A stretch of DNA of 64,000 bases, taken from positions 3,523,843 through 3,587,842 of the forward strand of contig NZ_LFZV01000001.1 of NCBI RefSeq assembly GCF_001183965.1, given 5' to 3'. Below are positions 1 to 9,289 of the stretch, piece by piece. Below the pieces are notes generated by a model. The model was not told the origin of the DNA, ran no database searches, and saw only the letters and a list, made by a program, of their open reading frames with translations. Each line of letters begins with the position of its first letter. Positions within the stretch are counted from its first letter, which is position 1. The position numbers and the translations under genes are program-made. Source of the DNA: Bacillus sp. FJAT-27916. GTDB taxonomy: Bacteria; Bacillota; Bacilli; Bacillales; Pradoshiaceae.

Positions 1-1073
1 TTGAAGTATTAAGCAATGAGCAGTACAAGGACAAGATGAAAGTCTTATCCGCTTCCGGAGAGCTTCCAGACGTTGGGATGACTTGGTCTGCAGGCTATCT
101 TGAACCTTATGTTAAGGGAGAAAAATTTGCCCCGCTTGATGATTTGCTTGAAGGCGATCTTAAGGATTCATTTGTTTCCGGCACGACTGAAGCGTATCAG
201 GTAGATGGCAAGACATATGGACTTCCGCTGGAACTCAATATTGCCTCCGTCTTCTATAACAAAGCCATCTTTAAAGAAAATGGATTAGAAGCACCAAAAA
301 CGTTTGATGAACTCATAAAGGCGGCCAAAACACTGGATAAGAACGGCGTTGAGCCAATTGCTCTTGGTAATAAAGATAAATGGACCGGCTCCTTATGGTA
401 TATGTATCTAGCTGACCGCATTGGCGGAACAAAGGCATTGAATAGTGCGATAGACCGCTCCGGTTCATTTGAAGATCCCGCACTTGTATCTGCTGCTGAA
501 AAAGTCCAGGAATTAGTAGATGCTAAAGCATTTGTAGACGGTTTTAACGGATTATCTGATGAAGAGGCTAAGAGCATGTTCATGAACGAGCAGGCAGCAA
601 TGTACCTCATTGCAACCTGGGACCTTCCGAACTATACCACAAATGTTGAGGTTCCTCAGGAATTCAGAGACTCAGTCGGTTTCTTCGATTTCCCTGCTGT
701 TGATGGGAAAGGTGACATGAATAGCTATGTAGGCGGGCCTGGAGTAGGGTTATTTGTTTCAGAAAATTCAGATGTCAAAGAAGAAGCAAAGGAATTTGTC
801 TCCTTCTTCACTCAAGCATGGGGGGAGAAATCGGTCACAGAAGCCGGTGTCATTCCAGCTACAAAGGTTGACGGCGAAGCTCTAGACCTCCCTCAAATGT
901 ATGTGGATGTATTAGAAAAGCTGAACACGGCAACCAATATTACCCTATATGCGGATGTACAGTTAAGTGCTGATGTTGCCCAAGTCCATTTAGATCAAAT
1001 CCAAGCCTTATTCGGCAAGGAAACAACACCTAAGGATTTCGCAAAAACACATGAAGAGGCTCTATCGAAATAG
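1..1073 (+). CDS. ABC sugar transporter extracellular binding protein (5' end cut off)
   Basis: This is a family 1 solute-binding protein of the carbohydrate ABC uptake class. It captures a sugar outside the membrane and delivers it to the two permeases that follow. The reading frame is open from base 3 with no stop, so the signal peptide, lipobox and first residues lie outside the window; about 356 residues are visible. The GKTYGLPLE block and the aromatic-rich region around WYMYLADRIGG fit sugar-binding proteins of the MsmE/MalE type. The gene is followed 79 bp later by a MalF-like and then a MalG-like permease, which supports the assignment. The sugar cannot be told from the sequence. Confidence 0.9.
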   Translation, partial: EVLSNEQYKDKMKVLSASGELPDVGMTWSAGYLEPYVKGEKFAPLDDLLEGDLKDSFVSGTTEAYQVDGKTYGLPLELNIASVFYNKAIFKENGLEAPKTFDELIKAAKTLDKNGVEPIALGNKDKWTGSLWYMYLADRIGGTKALNSAIDRSGSFEDPALVSAAEKVQELVDAKAFVDGFNGLSDEEAKSMFMNEQAAMYLIATWDLPNYTTNVEVPQEFRDSVGFFDFPAVDGKGDMNSYVGGPGVGLFVSENSDVKEEAKEFVSFFTQAWGEKSVTEAGVIPATKVDGEALDLPQMYVDVLEKLNTATNITLYADVQLSADVAQVHLDQIQALFGKETTPKDFAKTHEEALSK

Positions 1074-1152
1074 GTAGTAATAAGCCAAGAATAAGGATCT
1101 GTCCTATTTGGGAGGATCCTTTTCTTACATACATCATTATGAGGTGAATGGT

Positions 1153-2031
1153 ATGAGTAAAGTAATGTCCAATAAGTGGATTATAGCAATCTATGTGCTT
1201 CCAGCCCTGCTTTTAATAAGCGTATTAATTTTTATTCCTCTATTACTGACTGGTTATTACGGTCTGATGGACTGGGACGGCATTTCTCCAATGGAGTTCA
1301 TTGGTTTAGAGAATTATCTAACTGCCTTGCAGGATAAGCTCTTTTGGGATAGTGCCTAGCACTCCGTTCTATTAGCTGTTTTTTCGACTATCAGCCTGGC
1401 TATCTATCTTGCCATTGCCCTTATCCTGGCATCAAAGATTAAAGGAGCCAATCTCCTTCGAAAGATTTACCTGATTCCTATGCTCCTATCTTCAGTAGCA
1501 ATCGCCCAATTATGGATTAAAGTCTTTAATCCGTCTAATGGAATTTTAAACACAATCTTAGGCTGGTTTGGAGTCGAAAACCTGCCCTTATGGCTATCAG
1601 ATACTTCAATTGTTTTATATGCCATCTTCATTCCAATCTTATGGCAATATGCAGGGTTTTACATATTGATTTACTATGCCGCACTCAAAAATATACCTGA
1701 ATCCCTTATAGAAGCTGCCAAAATTGACGGAGCTACCCCATTACAAATTGCTCTAAAGATTAAGCTTCCTTTAATTATGGGCGTAGTGAAAGTGACAGTT
1801 GTGCTGGCGATTGTCGGGTCTCTGAAATACTTCGATTTGATTTATGTAATGACAGGCGGCGGTCCGAATGGAGCCAGTGAAGTAATGGCTTCCTATATGT
1901 ACAAACTTGCCTTCTCCACCTCAAACTTTGGATATGGAAGTGCAATTGGATTCCTCTTACTCATTATTACCTTGATTGTCACATTGGTTATCAATAAACT
2001 GACGGCATCAAAAGATGAAATCCAATATTAG
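1153..2031 (+). pseudogene. Sugar ABC permease (MalF type) interrupted by an in-frame TAG stop
   Basis: This is the first inner-membrane permease of the sugar ABC importer. The start at 1153 is chosen because GAGGTG sits 6 bases upstream. The frame runs through residues MSKVMSNKWIIAIYVLPALL and then meets TAG at 1357-1359 (codon 69). The same frame continues without shift to the natural stop at 2031, about 292 codons in total. The distal part holds the EAA loop that contacts the ATPase (EAAKIDGATPLQIALKIKLP). Neither neighbour is damaged, so the lesion is a single nonsense change (for example TGG or CAG to TAG), a sequencing error or a read-through codon. The in-frame ATG at 1480 has no obvious ribosome site, so re-initiation is unlikely to give a working protein. 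Confidence 0.85.
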
Positions 2032-2046
2032 AGGAGGAACAAATAT

Positions 2047-2868
2047 ATGGCTCGATTAGGAAAATCCCTATTGTATCTTTCACTGGCAGTTGTCGCTGTT
2101 TTTCAAATCTTCCCGATCATTTGGCTCTTCCTATTCTCGTTAAAGAGTAATCAGGAAATATTCGGGGGCTCCCCTTTCGCACTCCCCGCAGAATTCAGGT
2201 GGGAGAATTATTTGAAGGTATGGGAGGGCGGCATCGGCTTATACTTCTTTAATAGTATTTGGATCACAGGCATTGCCATCATGCTGACCGTACTGCTCGC
2301 CAGCATGGCGACCTATGCCATAACACGAATGCAATGGAAATACAGCAAGCTTGTTTTAGGCCTATTCATGATTGGACTAATGATTCCCATTCACTCAGCC
2401 CTGATTCCACTCTTCAATATGTTCCTGAATGTGAATTTAATTGATAATCCGTGGTCGATTGTGATTACCTATACAGCTTATAATTTGCCCATAACGATGA
2501 TGATTCTGCTCGGGTTTTATACAACATTCCCTAGAGAGATTGAAGAAGCCGCGATTATTGATGGCAGCTCCGTCCACCGAATGTTTTTCCGGATTGTCCT
2601 GCCCATGTCTATGCCTATTCTGTCGACTACTGTGATTATTAATATGATCTATAACTGGAATGAATTTGTATTTGTGAACACCTTTATTAGCTCTGATAAA
2701 TATAAGACCTTAACCGTTGGAATTCAGAACTTCATCGGTCAATATATGACCGATTGGGGCGCAATCGGAGCAACCTTGATTATCAGCTTCCTTCCCTTGC
2801 TTCTTGCCTTTATTTTCTTCAGCAATAAAGTGATAGAGGGACTATCATCAAGTGCGGTGAAAGGATAA
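2047..2868 (+). CDS. Sugar ABC transporter permease (MalG type)
   Basis: This is the second permease of the carbohydrate importer, 273 residues with about six membrane segments. The EAA loop is clear near residues 175-195 (EEAAIIDGSSVHRMFFRIVL), which docks on the shared ATPase. A GAGGAGGAAC ribosome site lies just upstream of the ATG, 15 bp after the preceding permease stop, so the genes form one operon. No ATPase gene is present. Importers of this family often share a general ATPase such as MsmX, encoded elsewhere. A strong terminator closes the operon about 30 bp downstream. Confidence 0.92.
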   Translation: MARLGKSLLYLSLAVVAVFQIFPIIWLFLFSLKSNQEIFGGSPFALPAEFRWENYLKVWEGGIGLYFFNSIWITGIAIMLTVLLASMATYAITRMQWKYSKLVLGLFMIGLMIPIHSALIPLFNMFLNVNLIDNPWSIVITYTAYNLPITMMILLGFYTTFPREIEEAAIIDGSSVHRMFFRIVLPMSMPILSTTVIINMIYNWNEFVFVNTFISSDKYKTLTVGIQNFIGQYMTDWGAIGATLIISFLPLLLAFIFFSNKVIEGLSSSAVKG

Positions 2869-2895
2869 GGTTCCACTGGCTGTATGAGTTAATAC

Positions 2896-2923
2896 AAAAA
2901 AACCTCCATTTGGAGGTTTTTTT
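2896..2923. terminator. Bidirectional intrinsic terminator
   Basis: A 7-bp perfect stem (AACCTCC, GGAGGTT) with a 4-base loop is flanked by an A run on the left and a T run on the right. It therefore serves both the sugar ABC operon and the convergent YesL-like gene, whose stop codon it overlaps. Confidence 0.9.
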
Positions 2924-3563
2924 ATGACACCTGTTTCTGCTCCAGCCGTTTAAACGAATAACGAGATGCCCATACAGTTACAAAGGCATACAGGCTTATT
3001 CCAAAGATAAACCCGATAGCTGGAAATATCCATAGAATGACCGCAATGGAAAACAGACTAATCATCATGACAAAAATTTGAACCGGGCTGATCAACATCA
3101 GAAGAAAAGCCGTCCTTACTGTCTTGCGGACAGGCAGATGATAGTGAACAAACACAGGAAATAGATACAGCAGCAAGAAGGAAAGAAAGAGCACGCCTAC
3201 TGACAACGGAACAGCCGTCCAGTGCATGGCACTATCCGCTATGCTGTATAGATAAAATAAATCAACCAGGATAAAAAATAAAATAATACTGATATAGATT
3301 CCTAGATGATTACTCTTTAAAAAATCCCTCTTATAATAAGACCAAAATGTCTTAAATACTGGCAAATCTTCCTCTCCATTCAACCATTTCCGCATGATTG
3401 CAAAGACTGTTGTCGTAGAAGGATATATTCCCGCTATTACTCCTCCAAATAAAGTAAAGAAAATCCAAAGTATATGTAAATAAGCGAAACGTGTCACCCA
3501 TTCTAGTAATATGTAAAGTTTGCCGCTAAGCTCCTGCAATGAGTTATTCCCCCTTATCCCCAT
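2922..3563 (-). CDS. YesL/DUF624 family membrane protein
   Basis: This is a 213-residue integral membrane protein of the DUF624 (YesL) family, with about five hydrophobic segments. The N-terminal EWVTRFAYLHILWIFFTLFGG and the PSTTTVFAIMRKWLNGEEDL block are typical. Family members usually sit beside carbohydrate ABC importers and two-component systems, as here, but their function is not established. The ATG at 3563 has its AGGGAG site only one base away. An in-frame TTG at 3539 has GGGGG at better spacing and would give a start more like other YesL proteins, so the N-terminus is uncertain. It converges on the sugar operon and shares its terminator. Confidence 0.85.
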   Translation of the reverse strand: MGIRGNNSLQELSGKLYILLEWVTRFAYLHILWIFFTLFGGVIAGIYPSTTTVFAIMRKWLNGEEDLPVFKTFWSYYKRDFLKSNHLGIYISIILFFILVDLFYLYSIADSAMHWTAVPLSVGVLFLSFLLLYLFPVFVHYHLPVRKTVRTAFLLMLISPVQIFVMMISLFSIAVILWIFPAIGFIFGISLYAFVTVWASRYSFKRLEQKQVS

Positions 3564-3844
3564 TCTCCCTACTAAATATTATACTGTAATACGAGAGGAA
3601 TGAATAAACAATATAAGATAAAAATGACAAACCAGGCGATTTTCACATACCCTAAGTATGTTCATTTATTAAGGAGGCTCCAGTTGGAAGGATTGATAAG
3701 ACCTTAACCGCTTATAATTTGAATATTCAGAAATAATATTGCGTTTATCTTTCTTGCTCATTATAATGTTCATTAAGTATGGACCAAATAACTTCTACCA
3801 CCCAGACTCCCTCACTTTTGTAAGCGAATACATAATAACAAGGA

Positions 3845-5029
3845 GTGATTCCTATCCAATCCATTCTCAAGCCCTCCAGGATTATGACAGGCGGGACAAG
3901 CGCCGTTCAGCTCATAGAGGCCATTCAGGACATGCAAATTGCTAAGCCATTCATTATGATATCTTCAAAGTTAATGGTGGATGCCCAATCCATTATCTTT
4001 CCGGCACTTGAGAAAGAGGAGATTTCCTTTCATACCTACATTTGCGACACAGGTGAGCCAACCTTCCTGCAGGTGAGAAACGCCATTGGTCGTGCAGAAG
4101 CAAAGGGATGTGACGGAGTCGCAGCAATCGGAGGCGGCAGTGTCATTGACCTGGCAAAGGCCGTGTCCATCTTTATTCTCAATCCGCAGCATAGCTTGAT
4201 GACAATCCAGCATGAAGCAGACATTGAACGTCTGCCACTGATTGCTATTCCAACAACAGCGGGCTCAGGCTCAGAGGCGACAAGCGTGATGGTCATAACG
4301 GACAACGAGACCGGCATCAAGCTCAACCCTTCCCATCCAGCCTTTATACCGGATGCGGCCATACTGGATCCCTATTGGACTCAGAAATTATCTCCAGCCA
4401 TCACAGCCTATACTGGATTAGATGCACTTACACATGCGATGGAAGCCTATGTATCAACGAAAGCCAATGACTTCTCTGACTTCTATGCCCTTCAAGCTAT
4501 TATCAAAATCACGAACAATCTCCCAGAGGTATATAACAAAACAACCAACCCATACATCTATGATGAGATGCTCCTTGGCAGCTTATATGCTGGCATTGCT
4601 TTTTCGAATTCATCCACAAATCTAGCTCATGCAGCCGGCAGGGCTTTAGGAGCTAAATATCAGCTTCCCCATGGGTTAAGCGTTGCTCTTATACACCCAT
4701 TTGTCATTGAATACAGCCTGGAATCGGCCGAGGAACGATATGCAGAAATCGCCGTTGCTTTAGGCCATAGTCCGAATTTAAGCAAGGCAGATCTAGCGAA
4801 GAGAATCCTTATGCTCGTCCGGCAATATAATAGACGCTTTCACATTTGGGAAGCCGGCAGACAATTTATTCAAATAGAGGACGAGCTGCTGCCTTACATA
4901 CAGGAATTAGCCGAGCTCGCTCTCCTCGGCAATGGCATTGCCACCAATCGAAAACAGCCGACCCGTGAGGATATCGAGAGGCTTTTCGAACAATTGCTTC
5001 ATGAATTAGTCACTGATGGAATCCACTAA
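3845..5029 (+). CDS. Iron-type (group III) alcohol dehydrogenase
   Basis: This is an NAD(P)-dependent alcohol dehydrogenase of the iron-containing family, 394 residues. Visible signatures are the nucleotide-binding GGGSVIDLAKA, the AIPTTAGSGSEAT loop, and metal ligands in LTHAMEAYVS, AHAAGRALG and LPHGLSVALIHP. The family reduces aldehydes or oxidises alcohols in the cytoplasm; the substrate is unknown. It is the first gene of a four-gene operon with a ThDP enzyme, a BASS transporter and an epimerase. An in-frame TAA at 3836 fixes the upstream limit. The only ordinary start is GTG at 3845, but the AAGGAG site overlaps it. ATC at 3854 is spaced better, so the exact start is unclear. Confidence 0.9.
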   Translation: MIPIQSILKPSRIMTGGTSAVQLIEAIQDMQIAKPFIMISSKLMVDAQSIIFPALEKEEISFHTYICDTGEPTFLQVRNAIGRAEAKGCDGVAAIGGGSVIDLAKAVSIFILNPQHSLMTIQHEADIERLPLIAIPTTAGSGSEATSVMVITDNETGIKLNPSHPAFIPDAAILDPYWTQKLSPAITAYTGLDALTHAMEAYVSTKANDFSDFYALQAIIKITNNLPEVYNKTTNPYIYDEMLLGSLYAGIAFSNSSTNLAHAAGRALGAKYQLPHGLSVALIHPFVIEYSLESAEERYAEIAVALGHSPNLSKADLAKRILMLVRQYNRRFHIWEAGRQFIQIEDELLPYIQELAELALLGNGIATNRKQPTREDIERLFEQLLHELVTDGIH

Positions 5030-5058
5030 ACTATCACCTACCCTAAAGGAGGAATACG

Positions 5059-6807
5059 ATGGCTGAAATGACAGGCGGCGAAGTGATTGCCAAGATGCTG
5101 AGCCTAGAGAATGTTGAGAAAGTATTTGGGATTATTGATGGAACCTATTTTGGCTTCTATTCAAATTTACAGAACTATGGCATTGAACTGCTATCTCCTC
5201 GCCATGAGACAAGCGCTGCCCATATGGCCGGTGCTTATGCGAGATTAACTGGAAAACTCGGAGTCTGCATGGCGAGCAACGGGCCTGGGGTAGCAAATAT
5301 TCTCCCGGGATTGGTCGTTGAGCAGGCAGAAGGAAATCGAGTGCTTGTCATCACGAGCGCAAGACGGACAGGCATCATGTACCCCGATCGCGGCGGCACG
5401 TATCAATGCTTTGACCAGACAGGTGTCATCGGTCAAATGGCTAAATGGAGCGAGAGCGTCCCATCATTCGAGCGGATTCCTGAAATGCTTCGGACGGCCT
5501 TAAGGAAATGCTATGAGGGCCGGCCAGGAGTTGTCCATCTAGATATTCCGGAGAATATCCTGAATACAAAAGTAAAATGTGACCTTTCCTTTTGGCAGCC
5601 CAGCCACTACCGCATAACCGAGCCACCTGGACCAAGCGAGCAGCAGCTCGACCAGACTGTGAAATTATTGCTTTCAGCCCAATTTCCCGTCATCCATGCT
5701 GGCAGCGGAGTCATCCACGCTCGAGCCTTCAAAGAGCTTGAAAGAGTGGCCGAATTCCTCCAAGCAATGATCACCACAAGCTGGGCAGGGCGCGGGGCCA
5801 TTTCAGAGAATAACCGCTTAATGCTGCCGATGGTCCATATCGAAACGAATAATAAGGTACGCAATGAAGCTGATGTCCTGCTAGTCCTTGGCTCAAGGCT
5901 TGGTGAAACGGACTGGTGGGGAAAGGCGCCTTACTGGAATCCAAACCAGAAGATGATTCAAGTGGATATAGACCCATCCATACTTGGGGCCAATAAGCCA
6001 TGCGAATTAACCATTCAGTCTGATGTGAAAGTCTTCCTTGAGAGACTGTATGAGCGGTTGCAGCATTTTAAAGAACAATTATCTCCTCTCTCCCGCGAAG
6101 CCCTTTTGTCTAAATATCTTGAAGATAAAAAGAAGCACCGCGATAAACTGGATGAGCACTTAAATGATTTTGCCTCACCGATGAATTCGGCTCATGTTCC
6201 AGCTATTTGCAATGATATTTTCCCAGCTGAATCTCCTCTCGTCATTGACGGGGGAAACACGGCCATTTGGACTAATTTCTACTACAAGGTGAGAGAGCCG
6301 GGAACAGTCGTTTCGACCTTTAAGTTTGGCATGCTTGGCGCAGGTGTCGGCCAGGCACTCGGAGCCGCGGCAGCAAGACCGGATGTTCCTGTTTGCTGCG
6401 TCATTGGGGACGGAGCCATGGGCTTTCATCCGCAGGATATTGAAACCGCTGTACGCAATGGCCTCCATGTCATTTATATCGTTCTTTGCGACCGCCAATG
6501 GGGAATGGTGAAAATAAATCAACATATTGCGATGAAGCCTATCAAGACCTTAATTAAGAAAACACTCAGTCCGGAGGAAAGTATTAATACCGACCTTGGA
6601 AAGATTGAATTCCATAAGCTTGCTGAGAGCATGGGTGCGCATGGGGAATATGCCAATAACCCAGCCGGCTTCCGCGAGGCGCTTGAACGTTCAATCCGGA
6701 GTGGAATCTGTTCGGTTATTCATGTGGATGTGGACCCTGTCAAACATATGTGGGCGCCAGGATTGAAATATTTCAAAGAAATGCATGCCGAACCTAGGGG
6801 TAAATAA
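5059..6807 (+). CDS. Thiamine-diphosphate enzyme, acetolactate synthase-like, unknown substrate
   Basis: This 582-residue protein has the three-domain layout of acetolactate synthase-type ThDP enzymes. The N-terminal Pyr domain has catalytic Glu50 in RHETSAAHMAGAYAR and NGPGVANILPG. The middle domain includes VLVLGSRLGETDWW. The C-terminal PP domain has the GDGAMG motif at Asp451. The Mg-binding segment ends in CDRQWG, with Asp478 where most relatives have Asn; the RQWG block recalls sulfoacetaldehyde acetyltransferase. It may be a decarboxylase or carboligase making or using an aldehyde handled by the upstream dehydrogenase (inference). An AAAGGAGGAA site precedes the ATG, 29 bp after the dehydrogenase. 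No acetolactate synthase small subunit is nearby, arguing against a role in branched-chain amino acid synthesis. Confidence 0.85.
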   Translation: MAEMTGGEVIAKMLSLENVEKVFGIIDGTYFGFYSNLQNYGIELLSPRHETSAAHMAGAYARLTGKLGVCMASNGPGVANILPGLVVEQAEGNRVLVITSARRTGIMYPDRGGTYQCFDQTGVIGQMAKWSESVPSFERIPEMLRTALRKCYEGRPGVVHLDIPENILNTKVKCDLSFWQPSHYRITEPPGPSEQQLDQTVKLLLSAQFPVIHAGSGVIHARAFKELERVAEFLQAMITTSWAGRGAISENNRLMLPMVHIETNNKVRNEADVLLVLGSRLGETDWWGKAPYWNPNQKMIQVDIDPSILGANKPCELTIQSDVKVFLERLYERLQHFKEQLSPLSREALLSKYLEDKKKHRDKLDEHLNDFASPMNSAHVPAICNDIFPAESPLVIDGGNTAIWTNFYYKVREPGTVVSTFKFGMLGAGVGQALGAAAARPDVPVCCVIGDGAMGFHPQDIETAVRNGLHVIYIVLCDRQWGMVKINQHIAMKPIKTLIKKTLSPEESINTDLGKIEFHKLAESMGAHGEYANNPAGFREALERSIRSGICSVIHVDVDPVKHMWAPGLKYFKEMHAEPRGK

Positions 6808-6808
6808 G

Positions 6809-7744
6809 ATGAACATCGATGATATCCAGTTAAACTTTAATGCCGCCTCCTTGACTATCATGAATATCCTAATCGGATTCATCATGTTTGGTGTCGCACT
6901 CGATTTACGTTTGTCCGACTTTAAACGCAGTCTGAGCAATCCGAAGCCTGCCCTTATCGGTCTCACCTGTCAATTCATCCTGCTGCCGGCCTTCACCTAT
7001 TTACTCGTACTCATCATCCAGCCAAGGCCAAGTATTGCACTCGGATTATTCTTGGTTGCGGCATGCCCGGGCGGCAATCTTTCTAACTTCTTGACTTATT
7101 TGGCAAGGGGAAACACTCCCTTGTCCATCAGCATGTCCGCCATTTCTACCGTGCTCGCAATCTTTATGACACCGTTTAATACTTTACTCTGGGGATCCTT
7201 GTACGGCCCGACAAACAGCCTCCTTCAGTCTTTTACCATAAGTCCCCAAGATATGCTGATTACGATATTCCTCATGCTCGGGCTGCCGCTCGCCGCCGGG
7301 ATGTATGTCAGACATAAATACCCGGTAAGAGCACAGCAAATCGTCAAATGGGCAAAAAAAGTATCCATTGCCTTTTTCTTGCTTTTTGTCCTTGTTTCGT
7401 TAGCCTCTAACTTCACGTACTTCATCGAGTTCATCGGCATGGTAGCCTTCATTGTATTCCTTCATAATCTAATTGCTATCACGATTGGCTACACTACTTC
7501 CTCACTCTTACAGCTCCCAGTCGCTGACCGGCGGGCAATCTCCATTGAGGTAGGAATCCAGAACTCCGGACTAGGGCTGATTTTGATTTTCAACTTCTTT
7601 AATGGATTAGGGGGCATGGCCATCGTAGCGGCGTGGTGGGCGATCTGGCATATCATTTCCGGCCTGACCATAGCCACTTACTGGTCAAAAAGACCTCCTC
7701 TGGCTGATACAAGCCAAGCACCAGTTGGGAGTGTGAAAACATGA
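6809..7744 (+). CDS. BASS family (bile acid:sodium symporter-like) transporter
   Basis: This is a 311-residue membrane transporter of the BASS superfamily, with eight or more hydrophobic segments. The family motif is seen in LFLVAACPGGNLSNFLTYLA near residues 82-101, and a second conserved stretch in EVGIQNSGLGLIL. Members couple organic-anion uptake or export to sodium. The start at 6809 is preferred to the in-frame ATG at 6785 because AGGGG lies upstream at proper spacing and the TPP-enzyme gene ends only 1 bp before it. The tight spacing suggests translational coupling, so it probably moves the substrate or product of the adjacent enzymes. Confidence 0.88.
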   Translation: MNIDDIQLNFNAASLTIMNILIGFIMFGVALDLRLSDFKRSLSNPKPALIGLTCQFILLPAFTYLLVLIIQPRPSIALGLFLVAACPGGNLSNFLTYLARGNTPLSISMSAISTVLAIFMTPFNTLLWGSLYGPTNSLLQSFTISPQDMLITIFLMLGLPLAAGMYVRHKYPVRAQQIVKWAKKVSIAFFLLFVLVSLASNFTYFIEFIGMVAFIVFLHNLIAITIGYTTSSLLQLPVADRRAISIEVGIQNSGLGLILIFNFFNGLGGMAIVAAWWAIWHIISGLTIATYWSKRPPLADTSQAPVGSVKT

Positions 7745-8748
7745 ATGTACTCATAACAGGCGGGGCGGGCTACTTAGGAAGCCTCCTCGTCCGAAGGCTG
7801 TCAGGCGCAGTAAAAAACGACGAAGCCATTCGGATCATCGTCACAGACATTCATGATCAGAGTTTTTTGTATAAAGAGACTCCAATTGATTTTGTTCAAT
7901 TAGATATTCGCTCCGAGCATGTTCATGAGGTTATGGCCAAATACCAGGTTGATACCGTTGTCCATCTTGCCTCCATTGTCACACCGGGAAAGAAGAGCAA
8001 TCGCGAGCTCGAGTACTCTGTCGATGTTCTTGGCACGGAGAATATTCTTAAGGCATGCGTCAACACTGGGGTCAAACGCATAATCGTTTCATCAAGCGGA
8101 GCTGCTTACGGCTACCATCCTGACAACCCAGAATGGATAACAGAGGATACCGAAATCAGAGGAAACGAGGAATTTGCCTATTCGCATCATAAGAGACTCG
8201 TCGAACAGCTATTAGCCGAATATCGGAAGACTCATCCTGAACTCGAGCAAATCATTTTCCGTATTGGCACCATTCTCGGCGAAACCGTTAATAACCAAAT
8301 CACTGCCCTTTTTGAAAAGAAGGCCTTAATCGGCATCTCCCAATCGGACAGCCCCTTCGTTTTCATTTGGGATGAAGATGTTGCAAGCTGCCTCAAGCAA
8401 GCTGTCCTTGGGGACATAACAGGAATCTTTAATGTTGCCGGAGATGGCAAGCTGACCATTGATGAGCTCGCCTATATCCTGCACAAGCCTGTCATCCGGA
8501 TACCAGCATCCATCGTCAAGGCTGCTCTTTTCATCCTGAAGCGATTGTCCCTGACCCAATATGGCGAGGAACAGGTTAACTTCCTTCGGTACCGCCCTGT
8601 TCTTGATAACACGAAGCTGAAATCCACCTTTGGATTCACGCCAACGTACACATCCAAGGAAGTCTTCGAATACTATTTGCTGCACAATGGACGGATGAAG
8701 CAGCATCGCGGTCAGTACCGAATTGATGAGGAATCCATTCATTTATAG
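7741..8748 (+). CDS. NAD-dependent epimerase/dehydratase (extended SDR)
   Basis: This 335-residue extended short-chain dehydrogenase has an N-terminal Rossmann motif (GGAGYLG, residues 7-13), the conserved DTVVHLAS segment and the catalytic YxxxK (YSHHK near residue 143). The SSSGAAYG strand supplies the catalytic Ser. Such enzymes act on nucleotide sugars or related hydroxy compounds in the cytoplasm; the substrate is not evident. Its ATG overlaps the stop of the BASS gene by 4 bp, so it is the last gene of the 3.8-8.7 kb operon. No clear terminator was seen in the 100 bp before the next gene. Confidence 0.88.
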   Translation: MNVLITGGAGYLGSLLVRRLSGAVKNDEAIRIIVTDIHDQSFLYKETPIDFVQLDIRSEHVHEVMAKYQVDTVVHLASIVTPGKKSNRELEYSVDVLGTENILKACVNTGVKRIIVSSSGAAYGYHPDNPEWITEDTEIRGNEEFAYSHHKRLVEQLLAEYRKTHPELEQIIFRIGTILGETVNNQITALFEKKALIGISQSDSPFVFIWDEDVASCLKQAVLGDITGIFNVAGDGKLTIDELAYILHKPVIRIPASIVKAALFILKRLSLTQYGEEQVNFLRYRPVLDNTKLKSTFGFTPTYTSKEVFEYYLLHNGRMKQHRGQYRIDEESIHL

Positions 8749-8850
8749 ACTCGATATCTCAGGATGAGGAATCAGGGAATATTTCCGCCTGTGTCGCCAT
8801 CTCCTCCATGCTACAATGGAGAAGTGGCACACTAATAAGGAGGAACAACA

Positions 8851-9234
8851 ATGAGAATCAATCATGCAGCCGTATTTGTCGAAGATTTAGAACGTGCGAA
8901 GAAATTTTACAAAAAATATTTCGGCGCCATAGAAAATGACAAATACCATAACCCTAAAACGGGCTTAGAAACATATTTCTTGTCCTTTGAAGGAGATGTG
9001 CGACTTGAAATCATGAAAAGACCAGACATGAAGGAAAACGAAAAACATCTTATCCAGCTTGGGTTTGCCCATTTAGCCTTCAGTGCCGGCAGCAAGGAAA
9101 AAGTGGATGAGCTGACAAACCGGTTAAAGGCTGACGGCTATACAGTCCTAAGCGGTCCAAGAACCACAGGAGACGGGTATTACGAAAGCTGTATCCTGGA
9201 CCCGGAGAATAATCAGATTGAGATTGTGGAATAA
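8851..9234 (+). CDS. VOC family protein (glyoxalase/bleomycin-resistance fold)
   Basis: This 127-residue single-domain protein of the vicinal oxygen chelate superfamily has two beta-alpha-beta-beta-beta repeats. The first starts at INHAAVFVEDLERAKKFYKKYFG, the second at LAFSAGSKEKVDELTNRLKADG. Putative metal ligands are His5, the Glu in DVRLEIM, His in FAHLAF and Glu in NQIEIVE. The C-terminal DPENNQIEIVE is typical of glyoxalase I-like members. The reaction is unknown. It has its own AAGGAGGAAC ribosome site and is followed by a strong terminator, so it may form a separate short unit. Confidence 0.88.
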   Translation: MRINHAAVFVEDLERAKKFYKKYFGAIENDKYHNPKTGLETYFLSFEGDVRLEIMKRPDMKENEKHLIQLGFAHLAFSAGSKEKVDELTNRLKADGYTVLSGPRTTGDGYYESCILDPENNQIEIVE

Positions 9235-9252
9235 CCTGTTTTCTATACATAC

Positions 9253-9289
9253 AAAAAGACGAGAATCCTATGTGGCTCTCGTCTTTTTT
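9253..9289 (+). terminator. Intrinsic terminator after VOC gene
   Basis: Stem GACGAGA/TCTCGTC with an A run before and six T after. It ends the VOC transcript. Confidence 0.88.

Noticed and set aside
1480..2031. Second half of the permease as its own gene
   Set aside because: Same frame as the first half with a single TAG between, and no ribosome site at ATG 1480.
3739..3945. 68-codon frame before the Fe-ADH gene
   Set aside because: It overlaps the Fe-ADH start in another frame and has no ribosome site.
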